Source: UMGS1519 sp050951005
Lineage (GTDB): Bacteria; Actinomycetota; Coriobacteriia; Coriobacteriales; Eggerthellaceae
Assembly (NCBI GenBank): GCA_050951005.1
Contig: JBMNIP010000002.1
Coordinates: forward strand, 62,001 to 126,000
Length of the DNA: 64,000 nt
Reading direction: 5' to 3'
In this document: positions 44,893 to 54,232 of the stretch, piece after piece
Layout of the letters: every line of letters starts with the position of its first letter
Position numbering within the stretch: the first letter of the stretch is position 1
Notes under the pieces: generated by a model
What the model saw: only the letters and a program-made list of their open reading frames with translations
Databases searched by the model: none
What the model was told of the DNA's origin: nothing
Made by a program: the position numbers and the translations under genes

Positions 44893-45213
44893 ATGGATTG
44901 GATCGTGCTCATCGCCTCCGGCGTCATGGAATCGGTATGGGCCATCTCGCTGGGCAAATCCGATGGCTTCACGCATATGGCACCTACTCTCGTGTTCCTT
45001 GCCGCGATGACGCTGTCGATGCTCGGGCTGGCCTATGCCACGAAAACGCTGCCTATCGGCACCGCCTATGCTGTATGGGTGGGAATCGGTGCTGCCTTGA
45101 CCATGGTCTACGGCATGGCAACCGGCAGCGAGCCGGCGAACGCCGCCCGCATCCTGCTCATCGTCGGGCTCATCGCCTGCGTCATCGGACTGAAGCTCGT
45201 CTCCTCCAACTAA
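44893..45213 (+). CDS. gdx: Small multidrug resistance protein of the SugE/Gdx guanidinium-exporter subgroup
   Basis: The 106-residue protein has four membrane helices and the essential Glu13 in SGVMESVW. W16 and the segment LPIGTAYAVWVGIGA match the SugE/Gdx branch rather than EmrE. Members exchange guanidinium for protons as dimers. AAAGGAG lies 5 nt before the ATG. The gene is alone, preceded by a structured leader with a terminator and followed by a 7-bp hairpin. Confidence 0.93.
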   Translation: MDWIVLIASGVMESVWAISLGKSDGFTHMAPTLVFLAAMTLSMLGLAYATKTLPIGTAYAVWVGIGAALTMVYGMATGSEPANAARILLIVGLIACVIGLKLVSSN

Positions 45214-45216
45214 GCA

Positions 45217-45237
45217 AGCGCCTATCATCAAGGCGCT
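45217..45237 (+). terminator. Short hairpin after the SMR gene
   Basis: AGCGCCT (45217-45223) pairs with AGGCGCT (45231-45237) directly after the stop codon. There is no clear T run, so termination strength is uncertain. Confidence 0.4.
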
Positions 45238-45435
45238 CGGATCAGACCCGCTCCGTAACATTGGGAGCATAAGCTCCACCCGGGTTTCAAGAAGAACCGA
45301 TGAAGGGAAATTGACATTTTCCTTACCGCGGTGGATTTCTCCCCCACAGCACGCCGAATTCAATATATGACGATAGGGAACGGTAGAATCGAGTGGCCCA
45401 TGGGGTTGGGCACCATGGGATGAGGGGCTGAGTGC

Positions 45436-46980
45436 ATGAATATCACGATGATCGTCCCGACGGTCGATGTAAAGCGCAATCCGATTTACCGGCTGGGCGG
45501 AAGGCTCTACGGGAATTCCAATCCCATTACCGGCCCGCTCGTGCTCGGTGGAATCCTGAAACGCGCAGGACATCACGTGGAGGTCTATCAGGAACTGCAA
45601 GGCGCGGTCGATTACCAACGGCTGCTGAAGACCACCGACGTGGTATGCCTGTACACGATGACCTGCCTTGCCAACCGTGCCTATCAGCTGGGCGATCTTT
45701 TCCACGAACAAGGCCATGCGCGCGTGCTGATCGGCGGCCTGCACGCATCGAGCCTACCTGAAGAGGCGCTTCCCCATGCAGACCAGGTTATCGTCGGCGA
45801 GGGGGAAGGCGTGATCCTCGACGTGGTGGAAGGACGTATTACGGATCCCATCGTGAACGCCGAGCCCATCTGCGATTTGGACACCATCCCCTTTCCCGAC
45901 TACTCCATTCTGAAAACGCCCTGCAAGTGCGCGAACATCATGACCTCGCGCGGCTGCCCATTCCGCTGCTCGTTCTGCACCACCAGCCGCATGTTCGCCC
46001 CCTACCGCAAGCGAAGCGTGGAAAACGTCATCGAAGAGATCCGCATGTGCCACGAACTCGGTTTCGAGTACATGAACTTCGAGGACGACAACTTCACCGC
46101 CGACAAGGAGCGCGCCAAGGAGATCTGCCGGCGCATCATCGACGAGCACCTCCAGTTCAAGGAGACGTTCTTCTTCGGGCGCACCGACATGGCCGACGAC
46201 CCCGAGCTGCTTGACCTGCTGGCAAAGGCGCACCTGACCCGTGTGCTCATCGGCATCGAATCGTTGAACCAGGATGCCCTCGACAGCATCAACAAAGGCG
46301 CCGAGGTCGAAGCCATCTCCCGTGCCTGCCAAGCCTGCTGGGACCATGGCATCCGCGTCATCGCCAGCATCGTGCTGGGACTGGACACCGACGGTCCCGA
46401 AGATATCCGCCATGCCTACCGTTTCTCGAAATCCGTGGGTGCCTACCAGATCCAGCCGGCCATCCTGACCCCGTTTCCCGGCACGCCCGTCTACGAGCAG
46501 TTCTGCGATGAGGGCCGCATGCTGACGGATAACTGGGATCTGTTCGACATGACCAATGTCACCTTCCATCCCAAGAAGATGTCGCCATGGAAGCTGCAGG
46601 AACTGTTCTTCGAGGCAAGCAACGAATTCTACGATTTCCCCTCGGCGTTGCGCATCATGCGTAAGTTCGGGCTGGAATACGGATTGCGCCGCTTGTACCT
46701 GGCCACCATGACGACCATCGGCGTTCCCTTAGGCGAATGGATCGCCGACCATGTACCGAACACCCCGTATTATGACCTGAAGCATACGTCCTGGAAGTAT
46801 GCCCCCTATCCGGGTGCCGAAACCTCCGATGGCGACGATGCGCCTTCCTCCTCGAGCGTGGCTGTATCGAATTCCCCATCCGCCGCTAAGACCATCCTCT
46901 CCGCAGGTGCGGTCATCGCTGCAGGAGCGCTTGCGGCATTCGGCATCGCCCATCGTCTCAATCAACGGGGAACCGCGTAG
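45436..46980 (+). CDS. B12-binding radical SAM protein with C-terminal membrane anchor
   Basis: The 514-residue protein has an N-terminal B12-binding-type Rossmann region (to about 150) and the radical SAM cluster motif C174-x3-C178-x2-C181 in SRGCPFRCSFC. A TIM-barrel core follows, including LIGIESLNQDALDSINKGAEVE. After a Ser-rich linker comes a predicted membrane helix at about 481-506 (SAAKTILSAGAVIAAGALAA). It resembles BchE/HpnJ-like enzymes with cobalamin. The reaction is unknown; methylation or ring chemistry on a membrane substrate would fit the anchor. GAGGGG lies 8 nt before the ATG, and a CCCATGG/CCATGGG hairpin (45397-45419) sits just upstream. Confidence 0.88.
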   Translation: MNITMIVPTVDVKRNPIYRLGGRLYGNSNPITGPLVLGGILKRAGHHVEVYQELQGAVDYQRLLKTTDVVCLYTMTCLANRAYQLGDLFHEQGHARVLIGGLHASSLPEEALPHADQVIVGEGEGVILDVVEGRITDPIVNAEPICDLDTIPFPDYSILKTPCKCANIMTSRGCPFRCSFCTTSRMFAPYRKRSVENVIEEIRMCHELGFEYMNFEDDNFTADKERAKEICRRIIDEHLQFKETFFFGRTDMADDPELLDLLAKAHLTRVLIGIESLNQDALDSINKGAEVEAISRACQACWDHGIRVIASIVLGLDTDGPEDIRHAYRFSKSVGAYQIQPAILTPFPGTPVYEQFCDEGRMLTDNWDLFDMTNVTFHPKKMSPWKLQELFFEASNEFYDFPSALRIMRKFGLEYGLRRLYLATMTTIGVPLGEWIADHVPNTPYYDLKHTSWKYAPYPGAETSDGDDAPSSSSVAVSNSPSAAKTILSAGAVIAAGALAAFGIAHRLNQRGTA

Positions 46981-47091
46981 AAACTCCGCAACCGGGCACT
47001 TTGGGTCCGTGCACCTCCTCAATGCAGGGAAAATCAGCGCCCTGTATCGGTTTCCGGCGTTGCCGAAAACGGCAAAAACGAGATCATCCAC

Positions 47092-47120
47092 GCGACAAAT
47101 GCGCCATCGACCCCTATAAT
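47092..47120 (+). promoter_or_regulatory. Candidate promoter of the purine permease gene
   Basis: GCGACA (47092-47097) and TATAAT (47115-47120) are spaced by 17 nt. The leader to the ATG would be only about 55 nt. Confidence 0.5.
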
Positions 47121-47181
47121 GCATGCGACTGCACCTTGAAGGATCCAACGCAGGCAGGCAAACGGGCAACGAGTAGGTACC

Positions 47182-48501
47182 ATGGACACGTTTTTCAAAA
47201 TCAAAGAGCGCGGCAGTTCGTATAGCCAGGAAATCGTTGGCGGATTGACCACCTTCCTGGCGATGGCCTACATCATCGCCGTCAACCCGCAGATCCTCGA
47301 ATCGGCGGGTATCCCGTTCGACGCAGCACTCACCGCAACCTGCTTGGGCGCCGCCATCATGACCCTGGCTATGGGCCTGATTGCGAACCGTCCACTGGCC
47401 TTGGCTTCCGGCATGGGAATCAGCTCGATTGTGGCCTTCACACTGTGCGCCGACGAGAATGCTGTCGATTGGCGCGTGGCTATGGCAGTGGTCCTGGTCG
47501 AAGGCATCATCATCCTGATCCTGGTGCTCTGCGGTCTGCGGAAGGCCGTGATGGACGCCATTCCCGCCAGCTTGCGCCATGCAATCGGCATCGGCATCGG
47601 CCTGTTTATCGCGTTCATCGGCCTGAAAGGCGGCGGCATCATCGTTTCCGATTCCGATACGCTCTTGACCTTGGGCGACGTGACCTCGCCTGCTTGCATC
47701 GTCTCGCTTATCTCCATTGCCTTAGCCGTGATTCTTCGGGCGCGCAATGTGAAGGGCGACCTGCTGATCTCCATCATCGCCGCAACGATCATCGGCATCC
47801 CCTTAGGCGTTACCGTCATGCCCACCACCTGGGATTTCGGCCTGGATTTCTCCACCTTCGCCGCCCCGCTGCAAATCGACCCCGACACCGGCACCGTTGC
47901 GCTCCTTCAGGTATTCCTGCAACCCGCGCTGCTGCTGATGGTCTTCTCGCTGCTGATGAGCGACTTCTTCGACACCATGGGTACCGTGGTCGCCGTGGGC
48001 GTCCAGGGCAAATTCGCCGATAAGGAAGGCAACGTCGAAGACATTCAGAAGATCCTGGTTACCGACTCCACGGCAGCCATCGTCGGCGGCTTCATGGGTG
48101 CCAGCTCTATCACCACCTTCGCCGAGTCGACCTCGGGTGCAGCAGCAGGCGCTCGGACCGGTTTTTCGAACCTGGTTATCGCGGGCCTCTTCATCGTGTT
48201 CGCGTTTCTGTCGCCAATCATCAACATGGTCAGCAGCTCCGCCACTTGCGGCGCCTTGACCGTAGTGGGCTACCTGATGCTCAGCGACGTGGTGAACATC
48301 GACTGGTCGAAGCTCGAAACGGCATTCTCCGCCTTCATCACCATCATCGGCGTACCGCTGACCTATTCAATCACTTACGGCATCGGCCTCGGCTTCATTT
48401 CCTACTGCCTGATCATGTTGGCGAAGGGCAAGGGTCGTGAAGTCAGCCCCCTGATGTGGATCGCCACTGCAGCGTTTGTGGCGATGTTCATACTGGTATA
48501 G
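47182..48501 (+). CDS. AzgA-type purine (adenine/guanine/hypoxanthine) permease, NCS2 superfamily
   Basis: The 439-residue protein has 12-14 hydrophobic segments and AzgA-family signatures: GGLTTFLAMAYIIAVNPQIL near the N-terminus, DFFDTMGTVVAVG and GASSITTFAESTSGAAAGARTG. These surround the substrate and proton sites of NCS2 carriers. Import of a purine base with protons is the family role; the exact base is not decided. No purine riboswitch-like leader is seen. Confidence 0.92.
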   Translation: MDTFFKIKERGSSYSQEIVGGLTTFLAMAYIIAVNPQILESAGIPFDAALTATCLGAAIMTLAMGLIANRPLALASGMGISSIVAFTLCADENAVDWRVAMAVVLVEGIIILILVLCGLRKAVMDAIPASLRHAIGIGIGLFIAFIGLKGGGIIVSDSDTLLTLGDVTSPACIVSLISIALAVILRARNVKGDLLISIIAATIIGIPLGVTVMPTTWDFGLDFSTFAAPLQIDPDTGTVALLQVFLQPALLLMVFSLLMSDFFDTMGTVVAVGVQGKFADKEGNVEDIQKILVTDSTAAIVGGFMGASSITTFAESTSGAAAGARTGFSNLVIAGLFIVFAFLSPIINMVSSSATCGALTVVGYLMLSDVVNIDWSKLETAFSAFITIIGVPLTYSITYGIGLGFISYCLIMLAKGKGREVSPLMWIATAAFVAMFILV

Positions 48502-48566
48502 GCTTAGCATCGAGGCAGTCGGAAGGAAAATCCCCCCTCGGAACCGGGTCGAAAAGGTCGGATCCT

Positions 48567-49880
48567 ATGAAAGAACACCGCTCCCGCGCCATCCGCACGA
48601 ACGGCTTCACCGTCCGCCATGCAATGGTCGTCCTCGCAGGAATCATCATCTGCTTCGGTCCCTGCGGAATGGTCTACAATGCATGGTCGGTCTTCGTGGT
48701 CCCGGTGTCGAGCTCCTTCGGGGTTCCAACCAGCGGATTCACCTTCTTCATAACTATCGTCTACTTGGTCGGCGCCCTTGCTGTGCCGTTCGCCGGCAAC
48801 CTGATGCAACGCTGCGACGTACGCAAGGTGCTCTCGGTATCTGCCTTGCTCGTATCCCTGGGTATCACGCTCTGTTCCTTCTGGACCGAGATGTGGCAGT
48901 TCTATATCTCAGGCATCATCGAGGGCATAGGCATCGTCTCGCTGATGTTCCTAGCCGTCCCAACCCTGATCAACCGGTGGTTCGCCAAACGCACCGGGTT
49001 CTTCATCGGCCTGTGCTTTGCCATGTCGGGACTCGGCGGAGCGGTATGGAGCATGCTCACCGGCATCCTGATCGAGGCGAGCTCGTGGCGCACAGCCTAT
49101 CTGGTGTTCGGAATCGCGATCCTTGCGATGACGCTGCCGGCCACCACGCTGCTGATTCGCAGTTATCCGGAAGAAATCGGGCTTGCCCCCTATGGCGCCG
49201 AACCTGAGGGGATCTGCCGCAAAACCGGGGACAAAGGACCCGGAACCAACGGGAAGTCCTGGGGCGTCCCCGCCCGTGCGATGTTCCGCTCCCCTTCGTT
49301 CTATTTCCTGCTGATCGCGTTGGGGCTGTTCAACGCGCTCACCGTCGTGGTCAACCTGTACGCTTCGTATCTGTACCATCTTGCCGACCTGGGCGCTGGC
49401 GACATCACCACCGAGAACGTCGTCATGCTGGCCTCTTCCATGGCGGCGTGCCTGATGGTTGTGGCAGCGGTTGGCAAGGTGAGCCTCGGCGCACTGTCGG
49501 ATAAGAGCAACCGTGCGGCACTGATAGTCGTTTGCAGTTGCGGAACGGCAAGCGTGCTCGGGCTTTGGCTCGGCCAGGGCTCCTTGGCAACCGTCTATGC
49601 CGCTGCCGTGCTCGGCGGTTTCCTGTATGCCGCCATCGACGTGCTCGGAGCGGCCTTCACCCGCCATATCACCGGTCCGCGAGAATACACCCTCATCTAC
49701 TCGCGCGTCGCCCTGTTCGTGAATCTGGCGGGGGCAGTCGCGGCAACGGCATGTGCAGCGGTGGCAGAGGCAAGCTGGGATGCCGAATGGATCATGGCGC
49801 TGACCATGATTGCCGCCTCGTTCATATCGGGATGGCTCGCCCTTTCGATAGGGGAACGATTGGAGCAGACGCTGGAATAA
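48567..49880 (+). CDS. MFS transporter, oxalate/formate-antiporter (OFA)-like
   Basis: The ~437-residue protein has twelve membrane helices and OFA-like features: FGPCGMVYNAWSVFVVPVSS at helix 1 and a central hydrophilic loop (EEIGLAPYGAEP) after helix 6. Many OFA proteins carry organic acids or drugs; the substrate here is unknown. The ATG at 48567 has AAAGG upstream. The frame is open further to 48456, inside the permease gene, which is unlikely. It follows the permease by 65 nt and may share its transcript. Confidence 0.87.
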   Translation: MKEHRSRAIRTNGFTVRHAMVVLAGIIICFGPCGMVYNAWSVFVVPVSSSFGVPTSGFTFFITIVYLVGALAVPFAGNLMQRCDVRKVLSVSALLVSLGITLCSFWTEMWQFYISGIIEGIGIVSLMFLAVPTLINRWFAKRTGFFIGLCFAMSGLGGAVWSMLTGILIEASSWRTAYLVFGIAILAMTLPATTLLIRSYPEEIGLAPYGAEPEGICRKTGDKGPGTNGKSWGVPARAMFRSPSFYFLLIALGLFNALTVVVNLYASYLYHLADLGAGDITTENVVMLASSMAACLMVVAAVGKVSLGALSDKSNRAALIVVCSCGTASVLGLWLGQGSLATVYAAAVLGGFLYAAIDVLGAAFTRHITGPREYTLIYSRVALFVNLAGAVAATACAAVAEASWDAEWIMALTMIAASFISGWLALSIGERLEQTLE

Positions 49881-49971
49881 GATTCCACGCCTCTCGGATT
49901 CTTCGTTACCATGGACGAAGGGCTCCGCTTGAGAGCCGGAGCACATCCGTCCGTCCAAGGGGTTGATGTCT

Positions 49972-51132
49972 ATGGCCATACCCGCATCCGAAAGCACCGT
50001 TGCCCTGGTCCCTTGCGCTTCCTACGACCAGGATCTGGTGGACGAGGCAGTCGCTACCGCATTCGGGCTGGTCCAGGGAACAAGCCCGCTCGAGCTGCCA
50101 GCCAACGGGAAGATCCTGCTGAAGCCGAACCTGCTGTGGGGAGCCGAGCCCGAACGTGCGGTCACCACGCATCCGACGGTGTTCCGTGCCGCCATCCGCA
50201 CTTTGCGGGCAGCCGGATACGAGAATCTTTCCTTCGGAGATTCCCCCAGTCGCGGCTCCTCGCACCAAGCTGCCGAGCGCAGCGCATTGCTGGACGTTGC
50301 CCGAGCCGAGGGCATCCCCGAGGAAGATTTCTCCCAGTCGGTCCGTGTGGACTATCCCGCAGGACACGTTGCCCGCAGCTTCACGTTGTGCAAACCGGTA
50401 CTGGATGCCGATGCCATCGTAAGCCTGTGCAAGATGAAGACGCACGCGCTGGAGCGCATCACCGGCGCCGTGAAGAATTCCTACGGGTTCGTGCATGGCG
50501 GATCGAAGGCGGCAGGGCATGCCGCCTATCCGAACGCGGACCGTTTCGGCGCGATGCTCGTCGACCTGAACAAATGCCTCCGACCCGCCCTCTTCATCAT
50601 GGACGGCATCGTGGCAATGGAAGGCAACGGCCCGGCAAGCGGCGACCCGGTAGCCATGAAGGTTATCCTTGCCTCCACCGACCCGGTAGCCTTGGACACC
50701 GTATTCTGTGCGCTGGTCAACCTCGATCCCAACCTGGTTGCCACGAACACCTTCGGGCAGGCATATGGGCTGGGCACCTGCCGCCCCGACCGCATACGCC
50801 TCGTTACGCCGGACGGACCGATGACCTTAGAAGACGCAGCCGAACGTTTCGGCAATCCGTCCTTCAAGGTCGAGCGCCGAGATGTCGAGTCGAACATGGG
50901 ACGCGCCCTCGAACGCTCGACGCGGATATTCTCCCGCAAACCGCACATCGATGCTGCCCGCTGCAGGAAATGCGGGATCTGCATCGATACCTGCCCGGTA
51001 GAGGGGAAGGCGCTCTCATGGGCGAACGGCCATGACAGGCCTCCCGTATACGACTACCGCCGCTGCATCAGATGCTTCTGCTGCCAGGAAGTCTGCCCGG
51101 CACAGGCCATAACCGCCCGACGCGGCCTCTGA
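49972..51132 (+). CDS. DUF362 iron-sulfur protein with C-terminal 2x[4Fe-4S] ferredoxin domain
   Basis: The ~386-residue protein has an N-terminal DUF362 region (KILLKPNLLWG, AVTTHPTVFRAAI, KMKTHALERITGAVKNSYG) and a C-terminal ferredoxin module with CRKCGICIDTC and CIRCFCCQEVC. DUF362-ferredoxin proteins occur widely in anaerobes; the function is not established. No signal peptide is visible. ATG 49972 is preferred, with AAGGGG 9 nt upstream. It follows the MFS gene by about 90 nt on the same strand. Confidence 0.88.
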   Translation: MAIPASESTVALVPCASYDQDLVDEAVATAFGLVQGTSPLELPANGKILLKPNLLWGAEPERAVTTHPTVFRAAIRTLRAAGYENLSFGDSPSRGSSHQAAERSALLDVARAEGIPEEDFSQSVRVDYPAGHVARSFTLCKPVLDADAIVSLCKMKTHALERITGAVKNSYGFVHGGSKAAGHAAYPNADRFGAMLVDLNKCLRPALFIMDGIVAMEGNGPASGDPVAMKVILASTDPVALDTVFCALVNLDPNLVATNTFGQAYGLGTCRPDRIRLVTPDGPMTLEDAAERFGNPSFKVERRDVESNMGRALERSTRIFSRKPHIDAARCRKCGICIDTCPVEGKALSWANGHDRPPVYDYRRCIRCFCCQEVCPAQAITARRGL

Positions 51133-51162
51133 TCGGCCTGACGCTTCACGGCTTACACCGAC

Positions 51163-52023
51163 CTATCGCAGGTCCCGCTCCCGACATTCGGCAACCCAGG
51201 CGACGATCTGCTGCGCCTGTTCGGAAGCGTCGTCGCGCACGCAGGCGAAGAAGGTGGCATGCGCCGCACCGTCGATGATGGGCACGCGCACCCGGTCATC
51301 CTGCTCCGTTGCGTTCTCCGGAGCGTCGGACGTGAAGGCGCAGAGCTTGGTCGATTCCAGCACCTGCATGAACACCATCCGGTCCTTCTGCACGATGAAT
51401 TGGGAATCGGGCATTTCGGCACGGCACATATCCATCCAAAACCCGATCTGCTCGAATACCAGGAACGTCTCGCCGTTCATTTCCGAGAACGACACCTTCG
51501 ACCGAGCGGCCAATGGATGGTCTCGGCGAACATACAGGAACAGATCCTCGGTCATCAGCGGAACGCTGCGCACATTCGGCAGTTGGAGCGAGCGAAGCGT
51601 TATCGCCAAATCAGTCTCCTGATTCAGCAGCGCAGACTCCACCGCCTGCTCCGTCATGATGTCGGGATCCAGGATAACGCCGGGAAACCGCTCGATGGCA
51701 AGGGCCGAAAGCCGCCAGCTGGGAGCCGGCGCCACGGTTGCCACCCTGAGCGAGCGCTGTCGTTTGGCGAGTGCGTCGAAGTCGTCGCGCATCAGGTGCA
51801 CCTGCGCCAGAATGGCATGCGCATGGTCTAAGGCGAGGCGTCCGGCATCGTTGAACGTCACGCGGTTCGGCGTGCGGTCGAACAGCTCCTGCCCCAAGTC
51901 GGCTTCCAAACGCTTGATCGATTTCGAAAGCGACGGCTGGGAAATGTGCAGCTGTTCGGCGGCGGCGGACATGGTCCCGTAGCGTTCTATTGCATCCAAT
52001 TGGCGCAGCTGTTCGAGCTCCAT
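51163..52023 (-). CDS. LysR-type transcriptional regulator
   Basis: The 286-residue protein has the LysR winged helix (YGTMSAAAEQLHISQPSLSKSIKRLEADLG) and an effector domain. It is divergent from the aldo/keto reductase / alcohol dehydrogenase / flavodoxin operon. The gap between them contains a clear LysR-type palindrome (52042-52062), so it probably controls both itself and that operon. The effector is unknown. Confidence 0.92.
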   Translation of the reverse strand: MELEQLRQLDAIERYGTMSAAAEQLHISQPSLSKSIKRLEADLGQELFDRTPNRVTFNDAGRLALDHAHAILAQVHLMRDDFDALAKRQRSLRVATVAPAPSWRLSALAIERFPGVILDPDIMTEQAVESALLNQETDLAITLRSLQLPNVRSVPLMTEDLFLYVRRDHPLAARSKVSFSEMNGETFLVFEQIGFWMDMCRAEMPDSQFIVQKDRMVFMQVLESTKLCAFTSDAPENATEQDDRVRVPIIDGAAHATFFACVRDDASEQAQQIVAWVAECRERDLR

Positions 52024-52041
52024 CGGCGCTCCGTCCTTCTC

Positions 52042-52062
52042 AGTATTCGTATACGGAATACT
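52042..52062. promoter_or_regulatory. LysR-type operator
   Basis: Arms AGTATTC (52042-52048) and GAATACT (52056-52062) flank GTATACG, giving an ATTC-N7-GAAT core with the T-N11-A form typical of LysR regulators. It lies between the divergent lysR and aldo/keto reductase genes, 20 nt from the lysR start. Confidence 0.65.
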
Positions 52063-52147
52063 CTATTCTCACATCATTATTGTACATTCCGAACCTATGC
52101 CTGCAAACTATTCAATAGAAGAATACCTGAGAAGAAAGGAACCCGCC

Positions 52148-52999
52148 ATGCAGTACACAAGGCTCTCTGATGGCAATTCGATGCCGATGCTGGGGTTCGG
52201 CGTATTCCAGATCGACAACGCCACCACCCAGCGTTGCGTTTCAGACGCCCTCGAAAGCGGATACCGCCTCATCGACACCGCTCAGGCCTACGGCAACGAG
52301 CGCGGCGTGGGAGCAGCCATAGAGGAAAGCGGCTTGGCGCGCGAAGACCTGTTCATCGTCGACAAGGTGTGGATCACCAACTACGGCGAGGGCAAGACCT
52401 ATGATTCCATCCAGCGTTCGCTCGAGCTGCTCGGCACCGACCATATCGACCTGATGCTCCTGCACCAAGCCTACAACGACTACCATGCGGCTTGGCGCGA
52501 TGTCATCCGGGCGAAGCGGGAAGGGCTCGTCACCAGCATCGGCGTGTCGAATTTCGACCCGGTACGGCTCGGAGACCTCTGCGCCTTCGCCGAAGAGGCC
52601 CCGGTGGTCAACCAGGTGGAAACCCATGTGTTCTGGCAGCAGAAACCCGCCCATGACACCATGGCCCAGCTGGGGGTTCAGCACATGTCCTGGGGTCCGT
52701 TTGCGGAAGGGGCCAACAACTTCTTCAAGAACCCCCTGCTCACCGAAATCGGCGAGAAACACCAGAAGAGCGTCGGGCAGGTGGCACTGCGCTATCTCCT
52801 CGACTCCGATGTCGTCGTCATCCCGAAATCCACGCACAGGAGCCGTATGGAAGAGAACATCGACGTCTTCGATTTCGAGCTCGATGATGACGACCGTGCA
52901 CGCATCGCCAAGCTGGACAGCGGCAAATCATTGATCTTCGACCATTCGAACGCGGAATTCATCGTCCCCTGGCTGATGTCGGTGGCAAAGAACGCATAA
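52148..52999 (+). CDS. Aldo/keto reductase (2,5-diketo-gluconate reductase-like)
   Basis: The 283-residue protein begins MQYTRLSDGNSMPMLGFGVF and has the catalytic Asp and Tyr in LIDTAQAYGNE, Lys in VDKVWITNYG and His in LLHQAY, ending with the cofactor motif VVVIPKSTHRSRMEEN. It should reduce carbonyl compounds with NADPH. AAAGGA lies 7 nt before the ATG at 52148. It is the first gene of a three-gene operon under the divergent LysR regulator. The substrate is unknown. Confidence 0.92.
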   Translation: MQYTRLSDGNSMPMLGFGVFQIDNATTQRCVSDALESGYRLIDTAQAYGNERGVGAAIEESGLAREDLFIVDKVWITNYGEGKTYDSIQRSLELLGTDHIDLMLLHQAYNDYHAAWRDVIRAKREGLVTSIGVSNFDPVRLGDLCAFAEEAPVVNQVETHVFWQQKPAHDTMAQLGVQHMSWGPFAEGANNFFKNPLLTEIGEKHQKSVGQVALRYLLDSDVVVIPKSTHRSRMEENIDVFDFELDDDDRARIAKLDSGKSLIFDHSNAEFIVPWLMSVAKNA

Positions 53000-53046
53000 G
53001 CCGGCTCGGACCGGTTGGCAGGTTGTCTGAGAAAGAGGAGAGCACC

Positions 53047-54222
53047 ATGCAGGATTTTGTTTTCGAGAATGCAACCCGATTCTATTTCGGACATGATGGA
53101 ATCGCCCACATCACAGGGGAATTGAAAGGAGCATCCACCGTCATGGTCGCCTACGGCGGCGGGTCGGTGAAACGCACCGGGATCTTCGAACGCGTCGCCG
53201 AGCAGGTTACGGCAGCCGGCGCTTCGATTGTCGAATTCGGTGGCATTCCCTCGAACCCGACACTCGACAAGGTCATGGAAGGCGCCGCGCTTGCCCGCCA
53301 AGAGAACGTAGACTACATCCTGGCTGTCGGCGGAGGCTCGGTCATGGACTGCTGCAAGACCATCGCCTTGGCGGCAGCCGACCCGCTTCCCGCCGACGCC
53401 TTCTGGCAGAAGTACTTCGTCGACTTTGCACCCATCGAGGGCCAACCGCTGCCTCTGGGAATCATCGTAACCGCTTGGGGCACCGGAAGCGAGGGCAACG
53501 GCGGCGGCGTTATCACCAATACGAAGACCAAGGTGAAAACCGGCGCCGACCGTCCGAAGTCGAACGCCCGGTTCTGCATCCAGGACCCGACGCTTTCCTT
53601 CACCGTGCCGAATTCACAGAAAGCAGCAGGCGGGTACGATATCATGAACCACCTGATGGAAGAGTATTTCAGTGCGCCGATCGGTAATGTGCTCACCGAC
53701 GAGCTGATCGAGGCGGCCATGCGGTCGGTCATCGAGAACCTTCCGATTGCGCTCGAGAAGAGCGACGACTACCAATCCCACGCCAACCTGGAATGGGCAA
53801 GCTCGCTGGCTGAGAACCGCGTGATGAAAAGCGGCAAGCAGACCTGCTTCCAGTGCCATATGCTCGAGCATTCCGTCGGGGCCTACACGAACTGCGTCCA
53901 CGGCTTCGGATTGGCCGCCATCACTGCGAACTACTACCGCCGCATCTTCGCGAAGACCCCAGAGGCCCTATACCAATTCGATCGGTTCGCCACCAATGTT
54001 TGGGGCATCGATGCCGAGGGGAAGAGCAAAGAGGAACTGGCCCTTGCCGGAATCGACGCCCTGCAAGCGTGGACTGAGCGCATCGGCGCCTACCATACGC
54101 TCGAGCAGCTGGGATGCACCGAAGACATGATTCCCGCCATCGCTGCCGGCGTACCGATCCTGCCCACTGCGCTTGCCCCGATCACTCCCGATGATGTGAC
54201 CGCCATCCTGATGAATAGCTAA
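53047..54222 (+). CDS. Iron-containing alcohol dehydrogenase (butanol dehydrogenase/YqhD-like)
   Basis: The ~391-residue protein has ENATRFYFGHDGIAHI at the N-terminus, GGGSVMDCCK for NAD(P), and metal ligands in GYDIMNHLMEEYF and CHMLEHSVGAYTNCVHG. This is closer to BDH/YqhD than to the class of the other iron alcohol dehydrogenase in the window. It probably reduces aldehydes with NADPH. AGGAG lies 7 nt before the ATG at 53047. It follows the AKR by 47 nt in the same operon. Confidence 0.92.
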   Translation: MQDFVFENATRFYFGHDGIAHITGELKGASTVMVAYGGGSVKRTGIFERVAEQVTAAGASIVEFGGIPSNPTLDKVMEGAALARQENVDYILAVGGGSVMDCCKTIALAAADPLPADAFWQKYFVDFAPIEGQPLPLGIIVTAWGTGSEGNGGGVITNTKTKVKTGADRPKSNARFCIQDPTLSFTVPNSQKAAGGYDIMNHLMEEYFSAPIGNVLTDELIEAAMRSVIENLPIALEKSDDYQSHANLEWASSLAENRVMKSGKQTCFQCHMLEHSVGAYTNCVHGFGLAAITANYYRRIFAKTPEALYQFDRFATNVWGIDAEGKSKEELALAGIDALQAWTERIGAYHTLEQLGCTEDMIPAIAAGVPILPTALAPITPDDVTAILMNS

Positions 54223-54232
54223 GGAGTCCCAA

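Noticed and set aside
46981..47181. Purine riboswitch before the purine permease
   Set aside because: The likely transcript leader is only about 55 nt with no terminator or recognisable aptamer.
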